Part shown: positions 1 through 9,081 of the stretch, one piece after another
Layout of the letters: every line of letters starts with the position of its first letter
How positions within the stretch are numbered: the stretch's first letter is position 1
Source: CAZQVN01 sp964596775
GTDB lineage: Bacteria > Eisenbacteria > RBG-16-71-46 > JABDJR01 > JAWXBZ01
Direction: 5' to 3'
DNA length: 64,000 nucleotides
NCBI GenBank assembly: GCA_964596775.1
Contig: CAZQVN010000013.1
Span: forward strand, 22,090-86,089
The notes under the pieces: generated by a model
Told to the model about the DNA's origin: nothing
Seen by the model: the letters and a program-made list of their open reading frames with translations, nothing else
The model's database searches: none
Translations under genes and position numbers: made by a program

Positions 1-1383
1 AAGACGGATCATCACTGGCTCCCGGACAATGTGGCCCGACGCCTGCGCGACAACGATACCCAGGCGTTCCAGTCGAACAGGGTCACGGAAACCATCGAGG
101 CACTGCCGATACCGGGTCGCGGGGAACGTTCCTGGCTGTTGTTCCGCTTTCCGGTCCTGGTCAGCCGTGAAAAGCGGTTGATCGGCGGGGTGGCCATCGA
201 CATCACCGAGCGCATGGCCCTCGAGGAGCAGCTGCGCCAGGCGCAGAAGATGGAGGCGGTCGGCCGGCTTGCCGGCGGGGTGGCCCACGACTTCAACAAC
301 CTGCTCACCGTGATTCAGGGCTTCAGCGACCTCATCCTCAGAAGAGAGGATCCGAAATCGGTGACCGGAATCCAGGTGGAGCAGATCCGCAAGGCCTCGG
401 CACGGGCCGCGGCCATGACCCGGCAGCTGCTTGCCTTCAGTCGACAGGAAGTCGTCCAGCCGAAGATCCTGAATCTGAACAACATCATCCTGGACATGGA
501 CAAGATGCTCGGGCGGCTGATCGATGAAGACGTGGATATCGCGACCATCCCCGCCGAAGACCTCGGCAACGTCAAGGCCGATCCGGGGCAGATCGAGCAG
601 ATCCTTCTCAATCTCGTGGTCAACGCGCGCGATGCGATGCCCCGGGGAGGAAAGCTGACGATCGAAACGTCGAACGTGACGCTCGACGCCCTCTGCACGC
701 GGTCCCGGAACGGTCTCAAGCCGGGGAACTACGTCATGCTCGCGGTGACCGATTCGGGAACCGGCATGGATGCAGCGACGAAGGCCCGGATCTTCGAACC
801 GTTCTTCACCACGAAGGGCGTCGGGAAGGGGACGGGCCTCGGTCTGGCCACGGTGTACGGGATCGCCCGCCAGTGCGAGGGGGACGTGCAGGTCTACTCC
901 GAGCCGGGGCATGGCGCCACGTTCAAGATCTATCTCCCCCGGGTCGAGGACAGCCTGACACCCGTTTTGCAGATCTTGAAACTGGAGATCCCGCGGGGCA
1001 GCGAGACGATCCTCATCGTGGAGGACGAGCGGCTGGTGCGTGCGTCCATGCGCACATCGCTGGAAATCGGCGGGTACACGCTCCTCGAGGCCGGCTCCGG
1101 GCCGGAGGCGATCGCCCTGATGGACGAATACAAGGGGAACATAGACCTGCTGATCACCGACATGGTCATGCCGCAGATGAGCGGGCCCGAACTCGTGAAG
1201 CGCATCACGAAAACGAGACCCGATCTCAAGGTCCTCTATGTGTCCGGGTATGCCGAAAAGGCGGTCATCCGCCAGGGGCTCATGGACCCCCGTTCCGTTT
1301 TCCTGCAGAAGCCCTTCGGGCTGGATGCCCTTTCGCGCACGGTGCGTGAAGTTCTGGACAGTCCCGGAGCGCGGGCCGCCTGA
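1..1383 (+). CDS. Hybrid sensor histidine kinase with C-terminal receiver domain (5' end outside window)
   Basis: The reading frame is open to base 1, so the N-terminus lies outside the window; a GTG at 31 is internal. Visible order: the end of a PAS-like domain (closing with IDITER), a HisKA dimerisation domain with the H-box HDFNN (His at base 286-288), an HATPase_c domain with the N-box NLVVNARDAMP, G-box DSGTGMD and F-box IFEPFFTTK followed by GKGTGLGL, then a receiver domain with acidic pair VEDE, phospho-acceptor Asp in LLITDMVMP and the conserved Lys in LQKPF. It should autophosphorylate on His and pass phosphate to its own receiver. There is no DNA-binding output domain and no partner regulator next to it, so the target is unknown. 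The HDFNN type of kinase is common in environmental bacteria. Confidence 0.93.
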   Translation, partial: KTDHHWLPDNVARRLRDNDTQAFQSNRVTETIEALPIPGRGERSWLLFRFPVLVSREKRLIGGVAIDITERMALEEQLRQAQKMEAVGRLAGGVAHDFNNLLTVIQGFSDLILRREDPKSVTGIQVEQIRKASARAAAMTRQLLAFSRQEVVQPKILNLNNIILDMDKMLGRLIDEDVDIATIPAEDLGNVKADPGQIEQILLNLVVNARDAMPRGGKLTIETSNVTLDALCTRSRNGLKPGNYVMLAVTDSGTGMDAATKARIFEPFFTTKGVGKGTGLGLATVYGIARQCEGDVQVYSEPGHGATFKIYLPRVEDSLTPVLQILKLEIPRGSETILIVEDERLVRASMRTSLEIGGYTLLEAGSGPEAIALMDEYKGNIDLLITDMVMPQMSGPELVKRITKTRPDLKVLYVSGYAEKAVIRQGLMDPRSVFLQKPFGLDALSRTVREVLDSPGARAA

Positions 1384-1598
1384 AACGATAACCCCGCAGG
1401 CACCCCCCCTCCCCGCGACGCAATCTCCGTTTGAGGCGGGCACCGCCCGGACAGGCATCGGCGCCGTGAGCTTCCGCAGGCTGGTCGTCCGCGTGGCGCC
1501 GTGGTGTATCCTCCCTATTGTCGTCCCCGGCGTGATGTCCGACATTCATTGCGATCAGGGGTGAATGGCTTTCAGGGCGTTGACCGGAGACACCGACC

Positions 1599-2483
1599 TT
1601 GGGTGATGAAAGGCACGGGACCGTCCGCGGCTGGCTTCGTGAAGCCGCCGGGATTCTGTCCGAACACGATTCCGGATCCGGGCACGAAGCCGCGATCCTT
1701 CTCGAGTCGGTGCTCGGTATTCGGCGCTCGCAGGCGGTGCTGGCGCCGGACCGGGCGCTGACCCGCGAGGAACGCTCCGAACTCGACCGCCTGGTGGAAG
1801 CCCGGCTCTCCGGCATGCCGCTGCAGTACCTGACCCGCAGCGCCGCGTTTCGACACCTGGATCTGGCCGTCGGTCCCGGCGTGTTCGTCCCCCGGCCGGA
1901 AACGGAGGGGCTGGTCGACCTCGTTCTCGAATTCCTTAAAAAACGGCACGGGGCGCGGGTGCTGGAACTCTGCATGGGAAGCGGTGCGATCCTCGCGGCC
2001 CTGCTGACCGAGAACCCCACGTTGTCGGGCGTTGGGGTCGAACTGTCGCCGTCCGCGCTCCGCTTTGCCCGGACCAACATCGCCGACTCGGGCGCGATGG
2101 AACGGGCCGTCCTCCACGCGGGAGATCTCTATGAGCCGCTGCCGCCCGGTCGGTTCGCGGTGGTCGTGGCCAATCCTCCGTACATCCCCGACGCGCTCTG
2201 GGAGGGATTGCCGCGGGATGTCCGGGATCACGAACCGCGCGAGGCGCTTCTCGGCGGCGCAGACGGCACCGACATCATTCGTCGGATCGTGACCGGTGCC
2301 CCGGCGCGGCTCGAGCCGGGGGGTCTCCTGGCCATGGAAATCGACGTGTCCCACGGCGAAGCGGTGCGCTCGCTGATCGCCGGGACCGGGCATTTCGATG
2401 AGGTCCTCATCGAGGAAGACCTGACCGGCCGTCCCCGCTACGCCAGGGCCATACGACGGCCGATCAGTGACGGCGGCGGATGA
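1599..2483 (+). CDS. prmC: Peptide chain release factor N5-glutamine methyltransferase PrmC/HemK
   Basis: This enzyme methylates the Gln of the GGQ motif in release factors RF1/RF2, using S-adenosylmethionine. The 294-residue protein has the N-terminal helical PrmC domain (to about residue 85), the family motif FVPRPETEGLVD, a SAM-binding motif I in slightly unusual form (ELCMGSGAI rather than DxGTGSG), and the catalytic NPPY in VVANPPYIP. The TTG start is chosen because GGAGA lies 8 nt upstream and length then matches the family. No prfA is adjacent, although prfA-prmC is a common pairing. The 3' end overlaps the convergent glycosyltransferase gene by 20 bp. Confidence 0.9.
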   Translation: MGDERHGTVRGWLREAAGILSEHDSGSGHEAAILLESVLGIRRSQAVLAPDRALTREERSELDRLVEARLSGMPLQYLTRSAAFRHLDLAVGPGVFVPRPETEGLVDLVLEFLKKRHGARVLELCMGSGAILAALLTENPTLSGVGVELSPSALRFARTNIADSGAMERAVLHAGDLYEPLPPGRFAVVVANPPYIPDALWEGLPRDVRDHEPREALLGGADGTDIIRRIVTGAPARLEPGGLLAMEIDVSHGEAVRSLIAGTGHFDEVLIEEDLTGRPRYARAIRRPISDGGG

Positions 2484-3693
2484 CCCGGTCGCCGGCGGCA
2501 ATGCCCGCCGACACAGTGGCCAGGGCCCGCCGGATGATGCGCGGCCGCGCGGGCGGCGTCCGGACCAGGAGCTGTTCGTAGCGCTCGAGAAGCCGCTCGG
2601 CCTGCCTCCTGCTGCTCCAGCCGGGGCCCGCCTTGATTCCCGCCTGCGAGGCCTCCTCCCGGGTTTCCGGATCGTCGAGGAGCGCCTTGAGCGGGTGAAG
2701 AAACGCGTCCACGGTCGGGTCGGTCAGGAAACCGCCCCGCGCCGGTGTGACGAAATCGTTGACGCCGGGGCCCTTGAGGGCCACGACGGGCAATCCGCAG
2801 GACATCGCCTCCGCGGCGACCAGCCCCTGGGTTTCCGTGCGCGAGGCGAACGTGAACACATCCGCCGCGGAATAATAGTGAAAGACCTCCTGGTGCGGGA
2901 CGCCGCCGGTCCAGCGGATCCGATCCTGGAGGCCGCGTTCGGCGGCGGCGTTCTCGAGATCGCCGCGATGCGGGCCGTCGCCGACAATGACCAGCAGGGG
3001 ATCCCTCCGGGTGCGTTCCCGAAGCGCCTTCAGGGCATCGAGCAGGAATTCGACGTTCTTTTCCTTCGCGAGGCGGCCGACGTAGAGAAGGACCTGCCGG
3101 TCCTGAGGAATGTCGAGGCGATCGCGCGCCTCGGTACGCGTCAATCGCCGGGCCGGGATCGATACGCCGGTGGGGATCACCTCGATCGGCGTCGTGATGC
3201 GGTAGGAACGCAGAATGTCGATGAACATCGGCGAGGGCACGATGATGTGCTCACAGCGGTTGCAGTAGATCCGGCTGTACTGGGCCGCAAACGCCCGTCC
3301 GAATCCTTCGCGCACCTTCAGGTAGTGGCTGTATTCCGCAAAGAACGTGTGATACGTGTGGATCAGCGGTTTCCGGAACATCCGCGCCAGGGCCGCGCCC
3401 CAGATACCGAGACCGAACGGCGTCTGGGTATGAACGATGTCGAAGTGACTGCGGGCGAACTCGATCAGCAGGGACCGCGGAAACGGGACGGCGATCCGGC
3501 AGTTGGGTTCCGTGGGAAGGGGTACGGACGCGATCCGGGTGACGCCGGTTTCCTCCGGCAGCCTGGGAGCCGCGGGAGCGAACACATGCACCGTGTGCCC
3601 GAGGTCCTCGAGTTCCCGCCGAAACGTGTTCGTTGAGGTCACGACACCGTTCAGGCTGGGATTGTAGGTGTCCGTAAAGAACGCGATTTTCAT
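2464..3693 (-). CDS. Glycosyltransferase family 4 (GT-B retaining, PimB/MgtA-like)
   Basis: This 409-residue cytoplasmic or membrane-associated GT-B enzyme probably adds a sugar from a nucleotide donor to a lipid or glycan acceptor. The N-terminus MKIAFFTDTYNPSLNGV is typical of the GT4 subgroup acting on diacylglycerol or phosphatidylinositol. The C-terminal donor domain shows LLYVGRLAKEKN and the EX7E-type motif in SRTETQGLVAAEAMSCGLPV. The start is the ATG giving MKIAFF; the frame remains open upstream, but that extension is low-complexity and unlike the family. A possible promoter (TGGACG-17-TACAAT) lies 40-70 nt upstream. The acceptor cannot be read from the sequence. Confidence 0.88.
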   Translation of the reverse strand: MKIAFFTDTYNPSLNGVVTSTNTFRRELEDLGHTVHVFAPAAPRLPEETGVTRIASVPLPTEPNCRIAVPFPRSLLIEFARSHFDIVHTQTPFGLGIWGAALARMFRKPLIHTYHTFFAEYSHYLKVREGFGRAFAAQYSRIYCNRCEHIIVPSPMFIDILRSYRITTPIEVIPTGVSIPARRLTRTEARDRLDIPQDRQVLLYVGRLAKEKNVEFLLDALKALRERTRRDPLLVIVGDGPHRGDLENAAAERGLQDRIRWTGGVPHQEVFHYYSAADVFTFASRTETQGLVAAEAMSCGLPVVALKGPGVNDFVTPARGGFLTDPTVDAFLHPLKALLDDPETREEASQAGIKAGPGWSSRRQAERLLERYEQLLVRTPPARPRIIRRALATVSAGIAAGDRVIRRRH

Positions 3694-3733
3694 GGTTTGC
3701 AGGAGTTTGCCTCCAGATCGTCCGGGTTGCGGC

Positions 3734-3762
3734 ATTGTAGTCCGTGTCCGGTGCATCGTCCA
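3734..3762 (-). promoter_or_regulatory. Candidate sigma-70-type promoter of the GT4 gene
   Basis: Read on the minus strand, a TGGACG -35 box (3757-3762) is 17 nt from a TACAAT -10 box (3734-3739). The -10 ends 40 nt before the ATG, leaving a short leader. Confidence 0.45.
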
Positions 3763-3904
3763 GTGGTCACCGGGTCCTGCATCGTCCGGGCGACTCCGGC
3801 CGCCGGTGTCGCCAAGGCCGCCTGACGCCCCGGACAGCTTCGGTGGCGTCCCTGCCGCACCGCGACAGCGGCCCTGCTGCATCGAAACGGCGTCCGCCGC
3901 ACAG

Positions 3905-3940
3905 AAAAACGGGGGTGCGGAGGGTTGGCCCCGCACCCCC
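3905..3940 (-). terminator. Rho-independent terminator of htrA
   Basis: A perfect 10-bp inverted repeat (3911-3920 and 3931-3940, GGGGGTGCGG and complement) with a 10-nt loop is followed on the minus strand by a run of five T (3905-3909). It lies 18 nt past the htrA stop codon and probably insulates the GT4 gene from htrA transcription. Confidence 0.88.
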
Positions 3941-3958
3941 GTGACTTCCCGGGAAGAT

Positions 3959-5491
3959 CTACATTTCGATCACGAGGAACAGGTAGTTCGAGTTCCGGGC
4001 GACCCGGAGAACCACCGTATCCCCCTTGGACATGTTCTGGATCGCCTTTCGGAGATCGTCGACGGATCCGACCGTGCTCCGGTTGACCTCGAGAATCACG
4101 TCGTCCTTCTGAAGGCCGCCACGTTCCGCCCGGCTTCCCCGGGCCACGGCGGTGATCAGGATGCCGCGGGTTTCGTCGGTGCGCATTTCCCGGGCCAGGT
4201 CCGGCGTCATCGTCCGCGCCTCGATGCCCAGCTTTTCCTCATCCCCCTTGCTGACGGATGGATCCTGCGTGGTCGAAGGATCCTCTCCGCCCGCCTCGGC
4301 CAGATCGGTGGGCAGTTCGTCCAGCTTCACCACGACGTTGATGGTCTTGCCGTCCCGGAGAATGCCGAGGTTCACCTTCGTTCCCGGCTTCGTCGCGGCC
4401 ACCCGGTTCCGGAGATCGGACACGTCATCGATCACCGTGTCGTCCAGCTTGAGGATGACGTCGTAGCTCTTGAGCCCGGCCTTGTCGGCGGGCGTGTCCT
4501 TCTGGACACCGGACACGACGACTCCGCGCACTTCCTTGAGGCCGATCCCCTTCGCCAGCTGCTCGTCCACGTCGCGGATGTAGATGCCGAGCCAGCCGCG
4601 GCTGACCCGTCCGTCCTCGATCAGGCTCGTCATGATGCTCCGGGCCATGTTGATCGGAATGGAAAAGCCGACGCCGTTCGATCCGCCGGTATTCGTGGCG
4701 ATGGCCGTGTTGATGCCGATCAGGTCGCCGTTCAGGTTGACCAGCGCGCCGCCCGAGTTTCCGTGGTTGATGGCGGCGTCCGTCTGGATGAAGTCCTCGT
4801 AGCCACCCTGTCCGGTCACGCCCACGTTGCTGCGCCCCTTGGCGCTGACGATCCCGACGGTCAGGCTCCGGTCGAGGCCGAACGGCGCACCGACCGCCGC
4901 GACCCACTCGCCGATCCGGACCGCGTCCGAATCGCCGAACTTCAGGTAGGACAGATCCTTGGCATCAACCTTGAGAACCGCGAGATCGGACTGCGGATCC
5001 GTGCCGATCACCTTCGCTTCGAGGGTGCTGTGCTTGTCGAGTCGGACCTGGACCTTGTCCGCATCGTTCACGACATGGTTGTTCGTCAGTATGTAGCCGT
5101 CCGGGCTGACGATGACTCCCGAGCCGAGTCCCCGCACTTCCTGGTCCTGGGGCTCCTCGTTCAAGGGGTTGCCGAAGAAGAACCTGCGGAAGGGATCATT
5201 GCCTAACGGCAGGCTGGATGTGGTTCGGACCGTCTTCTGGCTGGTGATGACCACGATAGCGGGTATGACATGGTCGGCCACGTTCGTGAACGTGGTCGTC
5301 GTCAGGGGCGTTCCGGGATCCATCTGGCTGATCGGCAGGCTGGCCGCCTGGAACACGCCGTGCGGCGAGGCTGATGCCTGGGGACCGGGGGTGATCTCCC
5401 CCCCGAACGAGCCGAAGAGAAACAGCCCGACCACAGCTCCGATGAACGCCGACAGCGCGGCGACTCCGAGAATCTCTTTCTGCTTCAACAT
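3959..5491 (-). CDS. htrA: Periplasmic serine protease HtrA/DegP family, two PDZ domains
   Basis: An envelope-stress protease/chaperone of 510 residues. An N-terminal hydrophobic segment (about 8-30) is a signal anchor or signal peptide. The trypsin-like domain has the triad His139 (ILTNNHVV), Asp169 (SDLAVLKVD) and Ser246 (GNSGGAL). Two PDZ domains follow: one starts near GWLGIYIRDVDEQ, the second near the C-terminus with TRGILITAVARGSRAERGG. A charged linker (about 395-425) separates them. The start is the ATG for MLKQKE, with AAGGAG 4 nt upstream; the open frame extends further but without family-like sequence. A 9-bp hairpin sits just upstream of the Shine-Dalgarno site. The gene is divergent from murA and ends in a strong terminator, so it is probably monocistronic. 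Confidence 0.95.
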   Translation of the reverse strand: MLKQKEILGVAALSAFIGAVVGLFLFGSFGGEITPGPQASASPHGVFQAASLPISQMDPGTPLTTTTFTNVADHVIPAIVVITSQKTVRTTSSLPLGNDPFRRFFFGNPLNEEPQDQEVRGLGSGVIVSPDGYILTNNHVVNDADKVQVRLDKHSTLEAKVIGTDPQSDLAVLKVDAKDLSYLKFGDSDAVRIGEWVAAVGAPFGLDRSLTVGIVSAKGRSNVGVTGQGGYEDFIQTDAAINHGNSGGALVNLNGDLIGINTAIATNTGGSNGVGFSIPINMARSIMTSLIEDGRVSRGWLGIYIRDVDEQLAKGIGLKEVRGVVVSGVQKDTPADKAGLKSYDVILKLDDTVIDDVSDLRNRVAATKPGTKVNLGILRDGKTINVVVKLDELPTDLAEAGGEDPSTTQDPSVSKGDEEKLGIEARTMTPDLAREMRTDETRGILITAVARGSRAERGGLQKDDVILEVNRSTVGSVDDLRKAIQNMSKGDTVVLRVARNSNYLFLVIEM

Positions 5492-5826
5492 GGGACTCCT
5501 TTTCTGGGACGCGGCCCTGGGCCGCGTCATGCGGTGGCTCCGTTTCGAGTTGTTTTCAACGTCAGAGGTTCCTGTCTCCCTGCATGGTACACTGCCGGGG
5601 ATTTTCACCCCACATGCACGTGGGGCCTCAGGCGGCCGGACCCTCGCAGCGACTTGTAAATCGTGTAAATGGAGAACTGGGAAGGCATTCGGCCGTTTGT
5701 TACTGATGATGATACGCGACAGGGGCTGCCAAAGTTCCGAATTCGGGGCGTTGATCCGGAAGTCGGACCAGCGGACCGCCCGTAACGGCACACATTGACC
5801 ACCCATATCGGCAAAAAAGGGCGAAA
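5492..5826. promoter_or_regulatory. Divergent htrA/murA intergenic region with a leader hairpin
   Basis: This 335-bp gap holds no convincing gene. Next to htrA is a perfect hairpin: 5508-5516 and 5520-5528 (GACGCGGCC and complement, 3-nt loop). It begins 6 nt upstream of the htrA Shine-Dalgarno sequence (5496-5501) in the transcript. The middle (about 5650-5720) is more AT-rich than its surroundings and probably contains the promoters, but no clear -35/-10 pair was found. Confidence 0.4.
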
Positions 5827-7089
5827 ATGGACAAGATAGTCATCAGAGGAGGGCGGGCGCTCCGGGGGACGATCACCGCTTCCGGCTCCAAGAACGCGGC
5901 TCTTCCGGTCCTGACGGCGGCCATTCTGGCCCCCGGAGTGCACCGGTTCGAGCGGGTTCCGCGCCTGAGGGACGTCACCACGATGGGGCGGCTTCTGGAA
6001 ACTCTCGGGGCCGTCTGGACCCAGGACGGCAACACCGGAGTCCTGGATACTTCGAACCTCAGATCGGCGGAAGCCCCTTACGACCTAGTCAAGACGATGA
6101 GGGCATCGATCTATGTACTGGGGCCTCTCCTTGCCCGGTTTGGCGAGGCGCGCGTTTCGCTCCCAGGCGGCTGCGCGTGGGGCCCGCGGCCGGTGGATCT
6201 TCACATCAAGGGAATGCAGGCGCTCGGCGCGGAAATCGACATCGAGCACGGGTACATCGTGGCCCGGGCCGACAAGCTCCGTGGTGCGGACATCCTTCTC
6301 GACATCGCCAGCGTGGGCGCCACCGGCAACATCATGATGGCCGCCGTCGGCGCCGCGGGCACGACCCGGATCCGGAATGCCGCCCAGGAGCCGGAAATCC
6401 CCGCGCTCGCCGACTACCTGAACGGACTGGGTGCGAGGATTGCCGGCGGCGGGACAAAGGAAATCACGATCGAAGGGGGAGGCACGCTGAAGCCCGCGCC
6501 CTACGCGATCATTCCCGACCGCATCGAGGTGGGCACCTACCTGATCGCGGCGGCCATGACCGGCGGCGACGTGACGATCGGCGGGGCCCAGTCCGGCGAT
6601 CTCACCGCCGCGATCCGCAAGCTGGAGGCGGTCGGAGCCCGGGTCGAGGAATCGCCCGCCGGCCTGCGGGTCCTGGGGCCGAAGAAACTCAAGCCGGTGG
6701 AGATCATGACCGACTACTACCCCGGCTATCCCACCGACCTCCAGGCCCAGATGATGGCCCTCCTGTCCATAGCGGAAGGGACGAGCCTGATCACGGACCA
6801 GGTGTACGCAGACCGCTTCACGCACGTTGCCGAACTGCATCGTCTCGGCGCGGATATCCAGCTGAACGGCAACACCGCCGTGATCCGCGGCGTTCCGTCG
6901 CTGTCCGGCGCGCGGGTCATGGCCACCGACCTGCGAGCCTCGGCCGCGCTGATTCTCGCCGGGCTGGTGGCGGATGGGGAAACGCACGTCTCCCGCGTCT
7001 ATCACATCGACCGTGGCTACGAGCGGATCGAGGAGCGGCTGAACGCGCTCGGAGCCGACGTGCGCCGCGAAACGGAGACGTCTCCGTGA
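5827..7089 (+). CDS. murA: UDP-N-acetylglucosamine 1-carboxyvinyltransferase MurA
   Basis: This catalyses the first committed step of peptidoglycan synthesis, transferring enolpyruvate from PEP to UDP-GlcNAc in the cytoplasm. The 420-residue length is normal. Lys22 in SGSKNAALP and the catalytic Cys116 in LPGGCAWGPRPVDLH are present. Because the active-site residue is Cys and not Asp, the enzyme should be of the fosfomycin-sensitive type (inference from the family). The C-terminal region has the usual DLRASAALILAGL motif. The ATG start gives the expected MDKIVIRGG N-terminus. The stop overlaps the GTG start of selB (GTGA), so the two genes are probably cotranscribed although their roles are unrelated. 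Confidence 0.97.
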   Translation: MDKIVIRGGRALRGTITASGSKNAALPVLTAAILAPGVHRFERVPRLRDVTTMGRLLETLGAVWTQDGNTGVLDTSNLRSAEAPYDLVKTMRASIYVLGPLLARFGEARVSLPGGCAWGPRPVDLHIKGMQALGAEIDIEHGYIVARADKLRGADILLDIASVGATGNIMMAAVGAAGTTRIRNAAQEPEIPALADYLNGLGARIAGGGTKEITIEGGGTLKPAPYAIIPDRIEVGTYLIAAAMTGGDVTIGGAQSGDLTAAIRKLEAVGARVEESPAGLRVLGPKKLKPVEIMTDYYPGYPTDLQAQMMALLSIAEGTSLITDQVYADRFTHVAELHRLGADIQLNGNTAVIRGVPSLSGARVMATDLRASAALILAGLVADGETHVSRVYHIDRGYERIEERLNALGADVRRETETSP

Positions 7090-9014
7090 CCAGGGCTTCC
7101 ACCGGCCGGTTCGCGGTTGTCGGGACCGCCGGGCACATCGATCATGGAAAGACGTCGCTGGTTCGACTCCTGACGGGGGTGGACACGGACCGCCTGAAGG
7201 AGGAAAAGGAGCGCGGCATCTCCATCGATCTCGGATTCGCCCACCTGACGCTTCCGGACGGCTCCGATCTGGGAATCGTCGACGTGCCGGGCCACGAACG
7301 GTTCATCCGCAACATGCTTGCCGGCGTGGCCGGCATCGATGCGGTCCTGCTCGTGGTGGCTGCGGACGAGGGCGTGATGCCCCAGACCCGCGAGCATTTC
7401 GATATCCTGAGCCTTCTCGGCGTGAAGCGCGGGGTGGTCGCGCTGACGAAGACCGACATGGTCGAACCGGAGTGGCTCGACATCGTCCGGGAAGACGTGA
7501 CGGAGTACCTGGCGGGCACCCTGTTCGAATCAGCGGAAATCGTACCGGTCTCGTCGAAGACGGGAGCGGGGCGCGAGGAACTCCTTGCGGCGCTCTCCCG
7601 CTCGCTCACGGAGCTCGCGGAGCGACCGGCCCAGTCTCCACCCCGGCTGCCGATCGACCGCGCGTTCACGGTCGAGGGGTTCGGAACCGTCGTCACGGGT
7701 ACGCTCTGGCGCGGAACGCTCAAGGCGGGAGATCGGGTCGTCATCGAGCCCGCACACATCGAAACGCGTGTCCGCTCGGTGCAGGTGCACAACGACGACG
7801 TGGAGGAGGCGCGGGCCGGCCGCCGGACCGCGGTGGCCCTGCACGGTGTGGACAGGGCGAGCATCGGCCGGGGAGACTGGGTGCTGGCGCCGGGAACCCT
7901 CGAAGCGTCGTACATGGTCGACGCCCGCGTGAACCTGCTCAAGGATTGCCCCCGCCCACTCGTCCACCGCCAGCGGATCCGGTTCCATCTCGGGGCCGGC
8001 GAAACGCTGGGCCGGGTCTTTCTGCTGGAAGGGGACGAAATCCGTCCCGGGGATTCCGCGATCGTCCAGTTTCGCCTCGAGGCGCCGGTGGTGGCCGACC
8101 GCGGCGATCACTTCGTCATGCGTTCCTACTCCCCGCAGCGCGCCATCGGCGGCGGCACGGTCCTGGTTCCGAATCCCGAAAAACACGGGAGAAACGACGC
8201 CCTTGCCGTGGCCCGGCTGGGTGTGGAGGAGGAAGGGGGCGTCGAGGACAAGGTTCTCCAGGCGCTCGAGTCGTTCCCCCTCGGGGCCACGATCGACGCC
8301 GTGGCCGGCAGGGCCGGCCTGCCGGCGGCGGAAACCGGATCGGCGCTCGCCGCCCTGGAAGGCACGTCCGACGTTTTTCGTGTCGATGACGATCGACGAC
8401 TGTCCGCGTCCGCGTTCGAGGCACTGGCCGCCCAGGTCATGGAGGCCTGCCGCCGTCACCAGAAAGGGGCTCCTTTCCGGTGGGGGCTGTCACGGGGGGA
8501 GCTGAAGAGTCTTCTCCCGAAGGAGGCGGACGCCGCGCTGTTCAGGACGGTCACCGAGGTGCTGGCCTCCCAGGCCCGGTTGTTCGTCCGCGGCGACCGC
8601 TACCGCGCCGATTCGGCCGAGCTCGTCCTGACTCCGGGCGATCAGGACCGCATCGACAGGACGCTGGCCGCGCTCCGCGCGGACACATACTCGCCGCCCA
8701 CGGTCCGCGAACTGGAGCAGAAGACCGGACTGGGCCCGATTCTCGGCGAGATTCTCCAGTTTCTCGTCCTTGAGGAGAAGCTGGTCAAGCTGGGCACGGA
8801 ACTCTACTATCCGGCGGACATCCTCGAGACGATGCGGACGAGAACCGGCGAATTCTTCGAGGACCACGAGGAAATGCGGGTCAGCGATCTCAAGGATCTC
8901 TTCGGATTGAGCCGGAAGCACAGCATTCCTGTTTTCGAATACTTCGACCGGATCGGTGTGACCCGGCGCATGGGGGATGTGCGGGTGCGCGGCCGGCTCC
9001 TGGCGGAGCGCTGA
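7086..9014 (+). CDS. selB: Selenocysteine-specific translation elongation factor SelB
   Basis: SelB delivers Sec-tRNA to in-frame UGA codons by binding the SECIS element of the mRNA. The 642 residues show an EF-Tu-like GTPase domain: G1 GHIDHGKT (16-23), RGISIDLGFAHL, G3 DVPGHERFIRNM, G4 TKTD (121-124). Beta-barrel domains 2 and 3 follow, then C-terminal winged-helix repeats ending in the characteristic RKHSIPVFEYFDRIGVTRR. The GTG start overlaps the murA stop; the frame is open far upstream but only as a shadow of murA. Its presence implies Sec decoding in this organism, yet selA, selD, tRNA-Sec and obvious selenoprotein genes are not in the window. Confidence 0.96.
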   Translation: MTRASTGRFAVVGTAGHIDHGKTSLVRLLTGVDTDRLKEEKERGISIDLGFAHLTLPDGSDLGIVDVPGHERFIRNMLAGVAGIDAVLLVVAADEGVMPQTREHFDILSLLGVKRGVVALTKTDMVEPEWLDIVREDVTEYLAGTLFESAEIVPVSSKTGAGREELLAALSRSLTELAERPAQSPPRLPIDRAFTVEGFGTVVTGTLWRGTLKAGDRVVIEPAHIETRVRSVQVHNDDVEEARAGRRTAVALHGVDRASIGRGDWVLAPGTLEASYMVDARVNLLKDCPRPLVHRQRIRFHLGAGETLGRVFLLEGDEIRPGDSAIVQFRLEAPVVADRGDHFVMRSYSPQRAIGGGTVLVPNPEKHGRNDALAVARLGVEEEGGVEDKVLQALESFPLGATIDAVAGRAGLPAAETGSALAALEGTSDVFRVDDDRRLSASAFEALAAQVMEACRRHQKGAPFRWGLSRGELKSLLPKEADAALFRTVTEVLASQARLFVRGDRYRADSAELVLTPGDQDRIDRTLAALRADTYSPPTVRELEQKTGLGPILGEILQFLVLEEKLVKLGTELYYPADILETMRTRTGEFFEDHEEMRVSDLKDLFGLSRKHSIPVFEYFDRIGVTRRMGDVRVRGRLLAER

Positions 9015-9081
9015 GGACGATGAGTGATTGCACGTGGCCCGTGAAGGCGTTGTCCGGCCGACCGGGTGGGGGCGGAAGGTC

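Noticed and set aside
3668..5206. Long open frame antisense to htrA
   Set aside because: It lies opposite a well-supported protease gene and its translation is compositionally biased with no motif, as is typical for shadow frames in high-GC DNA.
6177..7085. 303-residue N-terminal extension of SelB
   Set aside because: It overlaps murA in another frame, is rich in Arg/Gly/His, and SelB begins correctly at the GTG at 7086.
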